Origin: Rhizophagus clarus
Taxonomy: Eukaryota; Glomeromycota; Glomeromycetes; Glomerales; Glomeraceae
Reading direction: 5' to 3'
NCBI GenBank assembly: GCA_015698045.1
Contig: BLAL01000215.1
Span: forward strand, 620,001 to 684,000
DNA length: 64,000 bases
Shown: piece after piece, positions 61,327 through 64,000 of the stretch
Layout: the number at the start of each line of letters is the position of its first letter
Numbering within the stretch: the stretch's first letter is position 1
The notes under the pieces: model-generated
The model's input: the letters and a program-made list of their open reading frames with translations, nothing else
Database searches by the model: none
Told to the model about the DNA's origin: nothing
Program-made: the position numbers and the translations under genes

Positions 61327-61983
61327 GTTAAAAGGTAAAATTTTTTATATCTGAAAATTTTCATCAAAAAAAAAAAAAAAAAACTTGCACGTGACTAAAA
61401 CTATCGCTAATAAACAATTCATCATACTTTTTATAAAAAAAAAAGCTTTATTAAATTTATTAAAATTTTTTTGAAATTTTTTTTTTTTGATTAACAAAAA
61501 AAGTCTTAATGAAAAAAAAAGAAAAAATAAATTGTTCAAAGACTTGTATTGTTCTGTGCTAAAATTCCGTTCTGTACTAAAATTCCTTCGCATCCCCATA
61601 TAAAAAAAAAAAATTCGGAAAAGGAAAGAAAAAATTTTTTTAAAATGTAAATTAAAAAAGATTTCGATCTAAAATGAAGTATTATAGTCGTATAATTACA
61701 ATGCTAAATTACTTCTCCTAACATTAATAAAGAATAAAATTAAAATAAATTAAATGTACATTTGATAGGATATAAATATACACATCCCTCACATAAATCA
61801 GTTTGAAAAAAATTTACAATGAGCTAAAATATCATATCATTTATCTAAGGGACACATATTGGTATCTTTTGTGAATGGAAATTGGACCAAAGAAAAAAAA
61901 AATAATAGTCCAAGTTGTGTATACAGAATAAATTTGTCTAGAATTTACAATATAAAGTCCTTATGAAAAAAAAAACAATTAAT
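61327..61983. other. Intergenic: uS11m promoter and Ase1-like gene 3' flank
   Basis: AT-rich with A-runs (61365-61382, 61600-61612) and a duplicated AAAATTCCGTTCTG(T)/(ACTAAAATTCC) pair at about 61560-61586. No gene; the frame 61345-61599 is low complexity. Confidence 0.5.
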
Positions 61984-64000
61984 TTAATGACCTCCGTCAA
62001 CTATCATTGACATCCTTTTTGTTGCTTGTTTCTTCAACATAGCTGAAGGATCATCAGACATAACAATTGTACTTCTTGGTCTGGGCCTAGCTGGGGCTGT
62101 ATTTGCTCTTTTAGTCACAATAGGTCGAGAATTAGATGGGATTGACGTTGATTTAATATTTGATTTAATATTCGATTTATTTAGAGATTCGTTTGATGGC
62201 TGTACTTTGATTTTTGTGGACGTAGGTACACCCAATCTTCCATTGACAACATATGGTATTTGTGATGGTTCTGGTGTGGTTGGTGTAGAAACAGATGAAA
62301 CAGATGAAGATTCACTTGAAGAACTAGATACGCTATCGCTTCTCTGTGTAACATTGTCATTTTTGTTATTACCAAGATATAATGATTGTCGGCGTGAAGC
62401 CTTCTCTTCATTTGATTTATTAGAAGATTTTGTTCCATTTGTTTTAGTTGTTCCATTTGTTTTAGTTGTTCCATTTGCTTTAGTTGTTCCATTTGCTTTA
62501 GTTGTTGTAGAGTTGGACATATATAATGAAGTTCTTCGTGAACTTGCGGAACTTGTGGAATTTGTGGATTTATTGTCTGATTTGGCTCGGGATGTTAGAC
62601 CACTATGCGATGTTAAATCGATTGGACTTGTCAAGTACATGCTACTCCTCTTTCTTGCTACTGATATTTCTGATCTAGCTGGAGAAACTGCACGTGATGA
62701 AGCAACAGAACGTGCAGGTGAGACTGATCGACTAGATGGGAATGCTTGACTATTCCTTCGTGATTTTGATCCAAATCCTGATGGTGAAGTTGCCCTACTA
62801 ATAGACATCTTAGGGACTACGCTACTTCTACGCGATCTCGTACCATTCGATGTGGGAGATACTGGTCGACTGGGTGCTGCTGATCTTCGTTGAGGAGCAT
62901 CTCCATTCACAGAAAATGTTGGTGAAACTGGTCGACTTGCCGATACTTTCGTTGCCTGACTATCTCTACGTTTAGATGATCCCTTTGAATTGTCTTTTTC
63001 ATCCTTCTTGCTACTTTGTTCGAAACCAAAGAACATTTGGTTTACAATACGTTCTGAAATTTCCGATTGCTAAAAAAAAATAAAAATGAAGTAATTAATT
63101 GAATAGTGTTTAAAAAATTTAATTACAATATCACTCTTCTTACCAAGGTATCCAAGTAACGTTTACTTTCATGCATAAAAGGTTTTCGTTCAGCTATATT
63201 ATGTAGATATAAAAGGTTATGAAAAAAATTTTTTTTTTAAAACGGTTTATCATTAATTGATTTGAATTTTACCTTCTTCGTATCCAATACAAGCATTGAT
63301 TAGTTGATCTTCTATTTTTACCAAATTGGGCCAGCAAGATTTACGCCATTTTTCTTCTTCTAATAGACGGAATGAGGGTTGGAATAAACGACGTGGATCC
63401 GAGGCCGACTTCTCAAATTCAATCATTTTCTGTAAAAAAAAAAAAAAAAAAAAAAAGGAGGATTAAAACGAATAAACAAATGTCCAAATAAATAAATAAA
63501 CAATCAAACACTTAAATAATCATACCTCGATCAAAGCACGTCTTTCTAACATCAATCTATATATCTTGGCACATTTGATATAAAGATCTTGTAAACGATC
63601 AACTTCTTGGGCAAGTAATTCGTAAACTTCTTCAGCAGATACGACTAAAAAAGAAATAAAAATGATTAAATTAAAGTCAAGAAAATCAAGCCTTCATCAT
63701 TATTAAGTTCATTTTAAACTTACGTGAACGTAAACTGGAAAAGAATTCATCACGTTCATATTGAGGAACCAAACATTTATCCCAAAGTTCACCCAATTGT
63801 ACGGTATATTCTTCAATAGCTTTTTGAATCTTGGCACGCATGATTTCTCGAAGCCGTTCAAACTCAACTTCTAACTAAAAATAGAAATGATCAAATAAAC
63901 AAAATAAACATCTGTTTATTTTTTGTAAAAAAAGCTCATGAAAAGATATTTTAAATTCTTACCTTATCTAAATATTCTTGATCCAGTGAATCGGTCAATT
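61984..64000 (-). CDS. ASE1: Ase1/PRC1/MAP65 microtubule bundler, C-terminal part (partial)
   Basis: Minus-strand gene running off the right edge; its N-terminal part is missing. Visible exons: beyond 64000-63963, 63874-63724, 63644-63526, 63429-63273, 63193-63144 and 63069-61984. Spectrin-like family motifs are clear: L-G-E-L-W-D-K-C-L-V-P-Q-Y-E-R-D-E-F-F, then YIKCAKIYRLMLERRALIE, then KMIEFEKSASDPRRLFQPSF, RLLEEEKWRKSCWPNL and KPFMHESKRYLD. This is the MAP65/Ase1/PRC1 microtubule-binding region that crosslinks antiparallel microtubules in the spindle midzone. The C-terminal tail of about 350 residues is basic and disordered, with repeated R-P-V-S-P-T and S-R-R-S/N-S motifs that suit regulation by Cdk and basophilic kinases. 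An 18-bp minisatellite inside it encodes a T-T-K-A/T-N-G repeat. Confidence 0.92.
62432..62503. repeat. 18-bp coding minisatellite in the Ase1-like tail
   Basis: Four head-to-tail copies of GTTCCATTTG(T/C)TTTAGTT, encoding T-K-(A/T)-N-G-T units on the minus strand. The four copies differ at only one position, in a 2+2 pattern, so the expansion looks recent. Confidence 0.85.

Noticed and set aside
1-64000. CRISPR array, prokaryotic operon, tRNA or rRNA genes
   Set aside because: No regularly spaced identical repeats with unique spacers, no ribosome-binding-site context, and no cloverleaf or rRNA core sequence was recognised by eye; a tRNA scan could still find a gene I missed.

Overview
The window is eukaryotic and almost certainly fungal. 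It is strongly AT-rich, homopolymer runs are everywhere, and its genes are cut by many short GT-AG introns and carry fungal-type families (protein O-mannosyltransferase, Spt3, Ase1, Hul5, Tma7). The AT bias, intron density, a BTB-TLDc protein and a MIF-like protein fit an arbuscular mycorrhizal fungus (Glomeromycotina, Rhizophagus-like). That placement is inference; no rRNA or other marker is present.

Layout. Bases 1-18,800 are gene-poor: a decayed hAT-like DNA transposon (about 1074-1923), a 164-bp mini inverted-repeat element with TA duplications (3257-3420), a LINE-tail-like remnant (7523-8040), a 16-bp minisatellite (about 8580-8835), one orphan ORF (11282-11818) and a degenerate satellite of five units of about 350-380 bp (about 15840-17760). 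From 18,890 to 51,760 lies a gene-rich block: a PMT4-type mannosyltransferase, a MIF-like tautomerase, a BTB-TLDc protein, an ABCC/MRP transporter, a HECT E3 of the Hul5/UBE3C type, an unrecognised coiled-coil protein, a Cep57/Ppc89-type microtubule-binding protein, a Bem46/ABHD13-like hydrolase, Tma7 and Spt3. Bases 51,760-57,200 are again gene-poor, with a decayed coding remnant next to a 195-bp inverted-repeat element. The last 7 kb hold a Bax-inhibitor-1/LFG membrane protein, a twin CX9C protein, mitoribosomal uS11m and the C-terminal part of an Ase1/PRC1/MAP65 microtubule bundler that runs off the right edge.

The exon models were assembled by hand from GT-AG borders and reading phase. 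For every complete multi-exon gene the summed exons are divisible by three and give a length normal for the family, so most borders should be right. The genes form no pathway cluster; two (Cep57-like, Ase1-like) are spindle/microtubule proteins, two (uS11m, CX9C) are probably mitochondrial, and Tma7/Spt3 share a short divergent promoter. I found no convincing new multi-gene system. The most interesting items are the fungal MIF homologue, the long satellite, the small inverted-repeat elements, the Spt3 start codon isolated by an intron, and the many oligo(T)-oligo(A) junctions.
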